From the NCBI RefSeq assembly GCF_039812505.1, contig NZ_JBDIAQ010000100.1, forward strand, positions 1 through 12,439: a stretch of 12,439 bases of DNA, read 5' to 3'. The notes under the pieces are model-generated. The model was not told where the DNA came from and did no database searches. It saw nothing but the letters and a program-made list of their open reading frames with translations. Shown in pieces: positions 6,841 through 12,439 of the stretch. A program made the translations under genes and the position numbers. Numbering within the stretch: the first letter of the stretch is position 1; every line of letters begins with the position of its first letter. The stretch is from Intrasporangium_A sp039812505. GTDB lineage: Bacteria > Actinomycetota > Actinomycetes > Actinomycetales > Dermatophilaceae.

Positions 6841-6846
6841 AGGTGA
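6841..6846 (+). promoter_or_regulatory. Shine-Dalgarno that selects the recA ATG
   Basis: AGGTGA ends 5 nt before ATG 6852, an ideal spacing. The in-frame GTG at 6843 lies within this element and lacks a comparable site of its own, so ATG 6852 is preferred. Confidence 0.65.
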
Positions 6847-6851
6847 CCGAC

Positions 6852-9065
6852 ATGGCAACGGCGCAGGACAAGGACAAGGCCCTCTCCACGGTGATGGGCC
6901 AGATCGAGAAGAGCTACGGCAAGGGCGCGGTGATGCGCCTCGGCGACGACGTCCGCCCCCCCATCGAGGTCATCCCGACCGGCTCGATCTCGCTCGACGT
7001 CGCGCTCGGCATCGGCGGGCTGCCGCGCGGCCGCATCGTGGAGATCTACGGACCGGAGAGTTCGGGCAAGTGCCTCACGGCCGACACGTACGTCTGGTCC
7101 GACCGGGGCCTCGAGACCATTGCGGAGCTCTTCGAGCGGACCGGGCAGCGCGCCTCGTGCACCACGCGGGTGACGGACGTGGGCGGTCTGGGCCTGCGGG
7201 TGGTCAACGAGCGGGGCGAGCTCGAGACGGTCGCCGCCACCACGCACAACGACCGCCGGCCGGTGCTGCGCATCCGCCTCGGCTCGGGCCGCACGGTCAG
7301 CGCGACCCACAACCATCCCCTACGGGTCCTCGACCAGCAGGGCGCCGTCGTCTGGCGTGCCGCGGGCCGGCTGGCGGTCGGCGACACCGTGGTCTCGGCG
7401 CTCTTCGGGGCCGAGGAGGCGGCCCTGGGCGACGGGATCGGCCAGGACGAGGCCGTGCTGCTCGGCTACCTCGTGGCCCGGGGCACGCTCGACGGGCAGG
7501 GTTGCCCGGTCGTGCGGCTCTCCGGCCGGGATCCCGAGGCTGCCGCGGAGCTGGCGGAGCTGGTCCAGGCCGTGCTCAGCACGGCCGGGTCCGGTGCCGG
7601 CGCCGGGCACGGCACCGACAGTGCGCACGGTGTCGACGATGGGCTCGGTGCGGGCGGCGGACACATCGTCCTCGACCCGGCACTGCACCGGCGGCTGGCC
7701 GACGACTACGGCCTGGCGTTCGTCGACGCGCCGGAGCAGTCCGTGCCCCGCCAGGTCCGCACCGCGGGGGCAAAGGCCCAGCGCGCCTTCCTGTCCGCCC
7801 TGTTCGAGGCCGACGGGTGGGTCGACCCGGCCTCGGCCGTCGGGCTCGACGTCGCGTCGCTCCGGCTGGCCGAGCAGGTCCAGCTCATGCTCTACGGCCT
7901 CGGCGTGCCTGCGACGTTGCAGACCTACCCCGACCGGACGCCGGAGCGGGGCCGCCACCGCGTCCTCGTCGACTCGGGGGACGTGCCTCGGTTCCTTCAG
8001 GTCGTCGGCTTCCGCTCGGCCCGTCGGGCCGCCCAGGTCGAGGCAGCGGCCGGACCGGCGACCCCGCGCGTGGACCTCGTCGCGTCGTCGCGCGAGCCCG
8101 GCCCGGGGGGACCGTCGCAGGCGCAGCGGCACACCCACGAGCAGGTCGTCGCCATCGACGACGGTGGTGAGCAGCCGACGTTCGACATCGTGGTGCCGGG
8201 CTCCCACAGCTTCCTGGCCAACGGGATGCTGTCGCACAACACCACCGTGGCGCTGCATGCCGTGGCCAACGCGCAGCGGGCGGGTGGCATCGCGGCGTTC
8301 ATCGACGCCGAGCACGCCCTCGACCCCGAGTACGCCAAGAACCTCGGCGTCGACACCGACGGCCTGCTCGTCTCCCAGCCCGACACGGGCGAGCAGGCCC
8401 TCGAGATCGCCGACATGCTGATCCGCTCCGGCGCGCTCGACATCATCGTCATCGACTCGGTCGCGGCCCTGGTGCCGCGGGCCGAGATCGAGGGGGAGAT
8501 GGGCGACAACCACGTCGGGTTGCAGGCCCGCCTCATGAGCCAGGCCCTGCGCAAGCTGACCGGAGCACTGAACTCCACCGGTACGACGGCGATCTTCATC
8601 AACCAGCTCCGCGAGAAGATCGGGGTCATGTTCGGCAGCCCCGAGACGACGACCGGCGGCAAGGCGCTGAAGTTCTATGCGTCGGTCCGGCTCGACGTGC
8701 GACGCATCGAGACCCTCAAGGACGGCACGGAGCCGGTCGGCAACCGCACCCGGGTCAAGGTCGTCAAGAACAAGGTCTCGCCGCCGTTCAAGCAGGCCGA
8801 GTTCGACATCCTCTACGGGCAGGGCATCTCTCGCGAGGGCGGCCTGATCGACATGGGCGTCGAGCACGGGTTCATCCGCAAGGCCGGCGCCTGGTACACC
8901 TACGAGGGGGACCAGCTCGGCCAGGGCAAGGAGAACGCCCGCGGCTTCCTGCGGGACAACCCCGACCTGGCCGACGAGATCGAGAAGAAGGTCAAGGAGA
9001 AGCTCGGGGTGGGTCCTCGCATCGACCAGCCGGCTGCCGGTGCGGACGTGCCGGTCGAGTTCTGA
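6852..9065 (+). CDS. recA: Recombinase RecA precursor containing an intein in the Walker A motif
   Basis: RecA forms ATP-dependent filaments on single-stranded DNA, performs strand exchange and triggers LexA self-cleavage. The 737-residue precursor consists of an N-extein (1-73, ending GPESSGK), an intein (74-463) and a C-extein (464-737, beginning TTVALHAVANAQ). The joined exteins give a 347-residue RecA, the normal actinobacterial length. All core elements are present in the exteins: Walker A GPESSGK|TT, the MAW region, IIVIDSVAALVP (Walker B), loop L1 around GEMGDNHVGLQARLMSQAL, loop L2 around NQLREKIGVMFGSPETTTGGKALKFYASVR, and an acidic C-terminal region. The M. tuberculosis-type site (KNK|CSPPFK) reads KNKVSPPFK and the M. 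leprae-type site (MFG|SPETT) is uninterrupted. Upstream lie LexA and RecA-NDp elements; recX follows after 5 nt. The extended GTG start at 6843 would add three residues. Confidence 0.97.
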   Translation: MATAQDKDKALSTVMGQIEKSYGKGAVMRLGDDVRPPIEVIPTGSISLDVALGIGGLPRGRIVEIYGPESSGKCLTADTYVWSDRGLETIAELFERTGQRASCTTRVTDVGGLGLRVVNERGELETVAATTHNDRRPVLRIRLGSGRTVSATHNHPLRVLDQQGAVVWRAAGRLAVGDTVVSALFGAEEAALGDGIGQDEAVLLGYLVARGTLDGQGCPVVRLSGRDPEAAAELAELVQAVLSTAGSGAGAGHGTDSAHGVDDGLGAGGGHIVLDPALHRRLADDYGLAFVDAPEQSVPRQVRTAGAKAQRAFLSALFEADGWVDPASAVGLDVASLRLAEQVQLMLYGLGVPATLQTYPDRTPERGRHRVLVDSGDVPRFLQVVGFRSARRAAQVEAAAGPATPRVDLVASSREPGPGGPSQAQRHTHEQVVAIDDGGEQPTFDIVVPGSHSFLANGMLSHNTTVALHAVANAQRAGGIAAFIDAEHALDPEYAKNLGVDTDGLLVSQPDTGEQALEIADMLIRSGALDIIVIDSVAALVPRAEIEGEMGDNHVGLQARLMSQALRKLTGALNSTGTTAIFINQLREKIGVMFGSPETTTGGKALKFYASVRLDVRRIETLKDGTEPVGNRTRVKVVKNKVSPPFKQAEFDILYGQGISREGGLIDMGVEHGFIRKAGAWYTYEGDQLGQGKENARGFLRDNPDLADEIEKKVKEKLGVGPRIDQPAAGADVPVEF
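7071..8240 (+). other. RecA intein (390 aa) with degenerate LAGLIDADG endonuclease
   Basis: Protein-splicing element in frame within recA, between Lys73 and Thr464 of the precursor. Intein numbering: block A begins C1-L-T-A-D-T; block B is THNH with T79 and H82; block C (endonuclease motif 1) is LLGYLVARG at 130-138, where the usual catalytic Asp of the LLGYLIGDG form is Arg137; a VPRQV segment (225-229) resembles block D; block E (motif 2) is LFEADG with Asp248 kept; block H is LMLYGLGVP (272-280); block F is TFDIVVPGSHSFLANG (370-385); block G ends S-H389-N390 followed by Thr+1. All residues needed for class 1 splicing are present, so splicing is expected, while homing activity is doubtful. 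A Gly/Ala/His/Asp low-complexity stretch at 171-199 separates the endonuclease motifs. Base composition resembles the host gene, suggesting long residence or a GC-rich donor. Confidence 0.95.
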
Positions 9066-9070
9066 GCTGA

Positions 9071-9898
9071 GTGCCCATGGGTGACTCGGCCCGCGAACTG
9101 GCCCATGCCGCCAAGCTGGCCCGCGCAGCGGCCGTGCTCGCGAGAGCGGAGGCCCGGGCCGGGGTGGGGACCGGGCAGGCCGGGCGTGCCGTGCCGGACA
9201 GCGCCCGCCCCGTAGGCGAGCGGGGCGCCGACGGGTCGCCCCCCGCCGGGCGGGACGAGCGGACCGGCCCGGCCCCCACCGGCGAGCGGGCCGCCGCCGG
9301 CGAGTCGCCGCGCACTGGGCGGGCGGGCCCGCCGGATGACGACCGCGGGGGCTCCCCGGGAGGCCGGCGGCAGGCTGTCCCGCCGCCCGAGGACCCACAG
9401 TCGGTCGTGCCCGATGCGGACCCCGAGTCGGTGGCGCGCACGATCGTGCTGCGCCAGCTGAGCATGGCCCCGCGCAGCCGCGCGCAGCTGGCGCGCAAGC
9501 TGCGGCAGCGCGGCTGCGACGACGTCGTGGCGGCGCGCGTGCTCGACCGGATGACCGAGGTCGGGCTCGTCGACGACGCGGCCTACGCCGAGCTGCTCGT
9601 CCGGTCGAAGACGCAGCACAAGGGCCTGTCCCGCGTTGCGCTGGCTCATGAGCTTCGCCGGCACGGGATCGACGACGTGATCGCCGAGCAGGCCTTGAGC
9701 GGCCTCGACGCGTCAGACGAACGAGCCCGCGCCGAGCAGCTCGTCGCCAAGAAGATGCGCAGCATGCACGGCCTCGGTCCCGACGTCCAGTCCAGGCGCC
9801 TGGCCGGACTGCTCACCCGCAAGGGCTACCCGGGCGAGATCGCTTGGCCCGTCGTTCGCGACGCGGTCAACAACGCCCAGGAGCACCGGCGAGACTGA
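9071..9898 (+). CDS. recX: Regulatory protein RecX
   Basis: RecX binds RecA filaments and modulates (usually inhibits) RecA recombinase activity. The 275-residue protein has the three-helix-repeat RecX domain from about 120 to 270, with recognisable segments SRAQLARKLRQRG, the VLDRMTEVGLVDDAAYAE stretch, VALAHELRRHGIDD and RRLAGLLTRKGYP. The first 120 residues are a Gly/Pro/Arg/Ala/Asp-rich, probably disordered extension lacking in short RecX proteins; M. tuberculosis RecX is about 174 residues. The start is uncertain: GTG 9071 or ATG 9077, both with poor Shine-Dalgarno sequences, 5 or 11 nt after the recA stop. A start inside the frame nearer the conserved domain cannot be excluded. Close coupling to recA implies cotranscription from the damage-inducible promoters. 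A strong hairpin terminates the operon. Confidence 0.92.
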   Translation: MPMGDSARELAHAAKLARAAAVLARAEARAGVGTGQAGRAVPDSARPVGERGADGSPPAGRDERTGPAPTGERAAAGESPRTGRAGPPDDDRGGSPGGRRQAVPPPEDPQSVVPDADPESVARTIVLRQLSMAPRSRAQLARKLRQRGCDDVVAARVLDRMTEVGLVDDAAYAELLVRSKTQHKGLSRVALAHELRRHGIDDVIAEQALSGLDASDERARAEQLVAKKMRSMHGLGPDVQSRRLAGLLTRKGYPGEIAWPVVRDAVNNAQEHRRD

Positions 9899-9950
9899 CC
9901 CGAGCCCTGTGTGGCGCCGGGCCCGTCGTCCCGAGCGGCCGCGGACGCGC

Positions 9951-9984
9951 GGAGGGGGTGAGGACCGTGGTCCTCACCCCCTCC
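9951..9984. terminator. Bidirectional intrinsic terminator hairpin
   Basis: A perfect 15-bp inverted repeat (9951-9965 with 9970-9984), loop CGTG, in the 104-nt gap between the convergent recX and YceI genes. No poly-U follows in either direction. It likely ends both the recA-recX transcript and the yceI transcript. Confidence 0.85.
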
Positions 9985-10002
9985 GGCGTGCACGGGTCCG
10001 GC

Positions 10003-10602
10003 TCAGGCCTGAGCCGGGACCACCGCGACGGCCGACACGTCGAACTCGAGCTTGATCTTGTCGCTGACCAGCACGCCGCCGGCCTCGAGCGCCGCGTTCC
10101 AGTTCAGACCCCACTCCGAGCGGCTGATCGTGGCCTCGCCCTCGAACCCGATGCGGGTGTTGCCCCACGGGTCGATCACCGAGCCGGTCTCCTCGAACTC
10201 GATCGTCACCGGCTTGGTCACGTCGTTGATCGTGAGGTCCCCGGTGATGTCCCACTCGACGCCGGCCCGCTCGACGTGCGTGGAGACGAAGGTGATCTCG
10301 GGGTGGGTCTCGACGTCGAAGAAGTCCGGCGTGACGATGTGCCCGTCTCGCTGCTCGTTGCCGGTGCTGACACTGGCGGCCTGGATGACGACCTTCACGC
10401 TCGAGTCGGCCGGGTGTGCGGTGTCGACGTGAGCCTGGCCCTCGAACTGCGCGAACTGGCCGCGGACCTTGGTCACCATGGCGTGGCGGGCGACGAAGCC
10501 GATGCGGGTGTGCGAGGCGTCGATCACGTAGTCGCCGGTGAGGTCGGCGACGGCGACGGAGGTCGCCTCGGCAGTGTCGGTGGAGCGGTTGAAGAGTCCC
10601 AT
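10003..10602 (-). CDS. YceI family protein
   Basis: A 199-residue lipocalin-like YceI protein (PF04264); family members bind isoprenoid-type lipids such as polyprenyl chains in a beta-barrel, and physiological roles are mostly undefined. Motifs in order: GDYVIDASHTRIGFVARHAMV (about 23-43), the RDGHIVTPDFFDVETHPEITF region (85-105), GDLTINDVTKPV (121-132) and RSEWGLNWN (161-169). No signal peptide is present, unlike E. coli YceI, so the protein is probably cytoplasmic. The start ATG has AGGA 6 nt upstream on the minus strand. The gene is transcribed alone from an A/T-rich promoter region with two palindromic operator-like sites, convergent with recX and divergent from miaB. Confidence 0.92.
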   Translation of the reverse strand: MGLFNRSTDTAEATSVAVADLTGDYVIDASHTRIGFVARHAMVTKVRGQFAQFEGQAHVDTAHPADSSVKVVIQAASVSTGNEQRDGHIVTPDFFDVETHPEITFVSTHVERAGVEWDITGDLTINDVTKPVTIEFEETGSVIDPWGNTRIGFEGEATISRSEWGLNWNAALEAGGVLVSDKIKLEFDVSAVAVVPAQA

Positions 10603-10624
10603 GCCAGATCCTGATGAGTAGTAG

Positions 10625-10636
10625 TTGATGGTTCAA
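10625..10636. promoter_or_regulatory. Operator-like palindrome 1 upstream of yceI
   Basis: TTGA-TGGT-TCAA, preceded by AG and followed by TA, lies about 22 nt upstream of the YceI start codon, within an outer GTAGTT...AACTAC inverted repeat (10621-10626 and 10638-10643 region). Its form matches the second site 34 nt away. Such TTGA-Nx-TCAA dyads are typical of MarR-family operators; the regulator is not in this window. Confidence 0.5.
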
Positions 10637-10658
10637 TAACTACAATGGACGGTAGGAG

Positions 10659-10670
10659 TTGAATTGTCAA
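10659..10670. promoter_or_regulatory. Operator-like palindrome 2 overlapping the yceI -35
   Basis: TTGA-ATTG-TCAA, again preceded by AG and followed by GTA. On the minus strand it contains TTGACA (complement of 10665-10670), a consensus -35 for yceI; the -10 is unclear, with CATTGT/ATTGTA at 17-18 nt spacing. Overlap of operator and -35 fits repression. Confidence 0.5.
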
Positions 10671-10703
10671 GTATCTAGGGGTCGCGAGCCGCACGACCCG
10701 GAT

Positions 10704-10732
10704 CCGTGGCCCGCAGGCCGGCCGGGCCACGG
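10704..10732. repeat. Inverted repeat in the yceI-miaB divergent region
   Basis: A perfect 10-bp inverted repeat (10704-10713 with 10723-10732), loop of 9 nt. It lies upstream of both genes, so it is not an obvious 3'-end terminator for either. It could block transcription between the divergent units, form an attenuator, or be a chance product of the GC-rich sequence. Confidence 0.5.
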
Positions 10733-10761
10733 CCGCAGGCCCGGGCGGAGGCGTGACGCCG

Positions 10762-10767
10762 TACCCT
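10762..10767 (+). promoter_or_regulatory. Candidate miaB -10 element
   Basis: TACCCT ends 10 nt before the miaB ATG. A transcript from here would have a leader of only a few nucleotides, and no good Shine-Dalgarno is present (only GGTG, 2 nt from the ATG). A leaderless or near-leaderless miaB mRNA is possible. Confidence 0.35.
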
Positions 10768-10777
10768 TGACGGTGCC

Positions 10778-12310
10778 ATGACGACCCACGCGACGAAGCA
10801 GAAGACCTACGACGTGCGTACGCACGGTTGCCAGATGAACGTGCACGACAGCGAACGGCTCGCCGGCCTGCTCGAGACGGCCGGCTACGTCGACCTCGCG
10901 AGCCTCCCCGAGGGGGAGCGACCCGAGGTCGCCGACGTCGTGGTCTTCAACACCTGCGCGGTCCGCGAGAACGCCGACAACAAGCTGTACGGCAACCTCG
11001 GCCAGCTGCGCCCGGCCAAACAGAGCAACCCGGACATGCAGATCGCGGTCGGGGGCTGCCTGGCGCAGAAGGACCGTGGCCAGATCGTCGAACGGGCCCC
11101 CTGGGTCGACGTGGTGTTCGGCACCCACAACATCGGGTCGCTGCCGGCATTGCTCGACCGGGCCCGGCACAACCGGCGTGCCGAGGTCGAGATCAAGGAG
11201 AGCCTGGAGGTCTTCCCCTCGACCCTGCCGACCCGCCGCGACTCGGCCTACAGCGCCTGGGTGTCGATCTCCGTCGGCTGCAACAACACGTGCACCTTCT
11301 GCATCGTGCCGAGCCTGCGCGGGCGAGAGCAGGATCGCCGCCCGGGCGAGGTCCTCGCCGAGATCGAGGCTCTGGTCGCGCAGGGGGTCGTCGAGGTCAC
11401 CCTGCTCGGCCAGAACGTCAACTCGTACGGGGTCGAGTTCGGCGACCGGCTCGCGTTCGGCAAGCTGCTGCGGGCCTGCGGCGAGATCGAGGGACTCGAG
11501 CGGGTCAGGTTCACCAGCCCGCACCCCGCTGCCTTCACCCCGGACGTCATCCTCGCGATGCGCCAGACCCCGAACGTGATGCCGAGCCTGCACATGCCGC
11601 TGCAGTCCGGGTCCGACCGCGTGCTGCGGGCGATGCGCCGCTCCTACCGCAGCGCGAAGTTCCTGCGCATCCTCGACCAGGTCCGCGAGCAGATCCCCGA
11701 CGCCGCGATCACGACCGACATCATCGTGGGCTTCCCGGGCGAGACCGAGCAGGACTTCCAGGACACGCTGGAGGTGGTGCGTGCCGCCCGGTTTGCCGGC
11801 GCCTTCACCTTCCAGTACTCGATCCGGCCCGGGACCCCCGCGGCCGGGATGGACGGCCAGGTGCCCAAGCGGGTCGTCCAGGAGCGCTTCGAGCGACTGG
11901 TCGCCCTGCAGGAGGAGGTCGCCTGGGCCGAGAACCGCGGCCTCGAGGGTCGCCGGGTGCAGGTGCTCGTCGCACCCGGCGAGGGCCGCAAGGACGCCGA
12001 GACCCACCGGATGTCCGGGCGAGCCCGGGACAACCGGCTCGTGCACTTCGCCGTGCCCGACGGCGCGGACCGACCCCGCCCCGGGGACCTGGTGACCGTG
12101 GACGTGACGTATGGTGCGCCGCACCACCTGGTCGCCGACTCCGCGCTGGGGGACGGGACCTATGCCGTCGAGCGCACCCGAGGTGGCGACGCCTGGGCCG
12201 CGCTACAGGGCGCCCCGAACGGGTCCGGCAAGCCCGCGGTGAGCCTGGGCATGCCGTCGGTCGGCGCGCCGCGCACCTCGGGTGCCGTTTCGTGCACTCT
12301 GCCTGCTTGA
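10778..12310 (+). CDS. miaB: tRNA-2-methylthio-N6-dimethylallyladenosine synthase MiaB
   Basis: Radical-SAM enzyme that methylthiolates isopentenyl-adenosine 37 in tRNAs reading UNN codons, giving ms2i6A. In 510 residues it shows the UPF0004 domain with Cys18 (THGCQMN), Cys60 (FNTCAVRENA) and Cys94 (GGCLAQK), the radical-SAM core with C168-x3-C172-x2-C175 (GCNNTCTFC), LGQNVNSYG, the LHMPLQSGSDRVL segment, IIVGFPGET, and a C-terminal TRAM domain ending around 455. THGCQMN and GQNVNSYG distinguish it from RimO at the other end of the window. The C-terminal residues after about 475 are a Gly/Pro/Ser-rich tail without family resemblance, whose last codons enter a repeat cluster. miaB downstream of recA-recX is the usual actinobacterial order. 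Confidence 0.95.
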   Translation: MTTHATKQKTYDVRTHGCQMNVHDSERLAGLLETAGYVDLASLPEGERPEVADVVVFNTCAVRENADNKLYGNLGQLRPAKQSNPDMQIAVGGCLAQKDRGQIVERAPWVDVVFGTHNIGSLPALLDRARHNRRAEVEIKESLEVFPSTLPTRRDSAYSAWVSISVGCNNTCTFCIVPSLRGREQDRRPGEVLAEIEALVAQGVVEVTLLGQNVNSYGVEFGDRLAFGKLLRACGEIEGLERVRFTSPHPAAFTPDVILAMRQTPNVMPSLHMPLQSGSDRVLRAMRRSYRSAKFLRILDQVREQIPDAAITTDIIVGFPGETEQDFQDTLEVVRAARFAGAFTFQYSIRPGTPAAGMDGQVPKRVVQERFERLVALQEEVAWAENRGLEGRRVQVLVAPGEGRKDAETHRMSGRARDNRLVHFAVPDGADRPRPGDLVTVDVTYGAPHHLVADSALGDGTYAVERTRGGDAWAALQGAPNGSGKPAVSLGMPSVGAPRTSGAVSCTLPA

Positions 12311-12439
12311 CCTGATCGAGGGTGCACGTTTCCGATCGAAAGTGCACGTTCCCCGATCGAGGGGGTGTGGCCACAACGATCGTCCGTCGGGGCTGCTGCC
12401 CCTGTCGATCGGGATTGCCGCACGCTCGATCGGGATTGC
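12292..12439. repeat. GATCG-rich tandem-like repeat cluster, truncated by window end
   Basis: GATCG begins at 12314, 12334, 12355, 12378, 12407 and 12428, spaced 20, 21, 23, 29 and 21 nt; five of these are full CGATCG. The first units share GATCGA followed by GTGCACGTT (12322-12330 and 12342-12350). The last two share TCGATCGGGATTGC as a direct repeat of 14 nt with period 21 (12405-12418 and 12426-12439). GTGCAC(G)TTTC pairs with GAAAGTGCAC across GATC (12322-12332 with 12338-12347), a hairpin with one bulge that could terminate miaB transcription. A first GTGCAC lies within the miaB end at 12292-12297. No gene is seen here. Confidence 0.75.

Noticed and set aside
8755..8800. Second intein at the M. 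tuberculosis RecA site
   Set aside because: The site reads KNKVSPPFKQAEFD without interruption, and the SPETT site is also continuous.
7320..9398. 692-residue open frame on the minus strand across recA
   Set aside because: It is antisense to the unambiguous recA/intein/recX frame, its translation is Arg/His/Asp/Leu-rich and matches no family, and long antisense frames are expected in very GC-rich genes.
10667..12127. 486-residue minus-strand open frame opposite miaB
   Set aside because: Antisense to a complete MiaB with all cluster cysteines; no recognisable domain.
12314..12439. Possible CRISPR array at the right edge
   Set aside because: Units are about 20 nt with irregular spacing and no distinct repeat-plus-spacer structure; no cas genes.

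Overview
The window is a gene-dense, very GC-rich stretch with SD-led genes, ATGA/GTGA stop-start overlaps and actinobacterial families (ClgR, DUF3046, DUF3352). The order rimO-pgsA-cinA-clgR ... DUF3046 ... recA-recX ... miaB is the conserved actinobacterial recA neighbourhood. Protein flavour suggests a member of the Micrococcales, perhaps Intrasporangiaceae (Janibacter/Phycicoccus/Tetrasphaera-like); that placement is inference.

Layout. Positions 14-2591 hold a translationally coupled plus-strand run: rimO (ribosomal protein S12 methylthiotransferase), pgsA (phosphatidylglycerophosphate synthase) and a stand-alone CinA C-terminal amidohydrolase, each overlapping the next by 4 nt. After 72 nt come clgR (Clp protease gene activator with an Ala-Ala C-terminus) and, 14 nt later, a class A beta-lactamase-like serine hydrolase without signal peptide. 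An 18-bp perfect hairpin separates these from a convergent membrane-anchored DUF3352 protein. Divergent from that is a small DUF3046 gene overlapping a YmdB-like macrodomain gene. The recA promoter region follows, with a near-perfect LexA box and, closer to the gene, a RecA-NDp (PafBC-type) promoter. recA contains a 390-residue intein and is followed 5 nt later by recX. A 15-bp perfect hairpin separates recX from a convergent YceI-family gene, whose promoter carries two TTGA-N4-TCAA operator-like sites. miaB, the tRNA methylthiotransferase paralogue of rimO, closes the window, and its 3' end runs into a GATCG-rich repeat cluster that continues past the window edge.

How it fits together: recA/recX (recombination and its modulator) under dual SOS and PafBC-like control form the DNA-damage core. 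clgR links to proteolysis. pgsA makes phospholipid; rimO and miaB modify the translation apparatus. The most notable feature is the intein placed inside the RecA Walker A motif directly after the catalytic Lys, so RecA ATPase function depends on protein splicing. Its splicing residues are intact, but the first LAGLIDADG motif of its endonuclease has lost its Asp. I see no defence island, prophage, IS element, tRNA or CRISPR array, and no gene-free gap exceeds 300 nt. Most of the window is conserved core genome.
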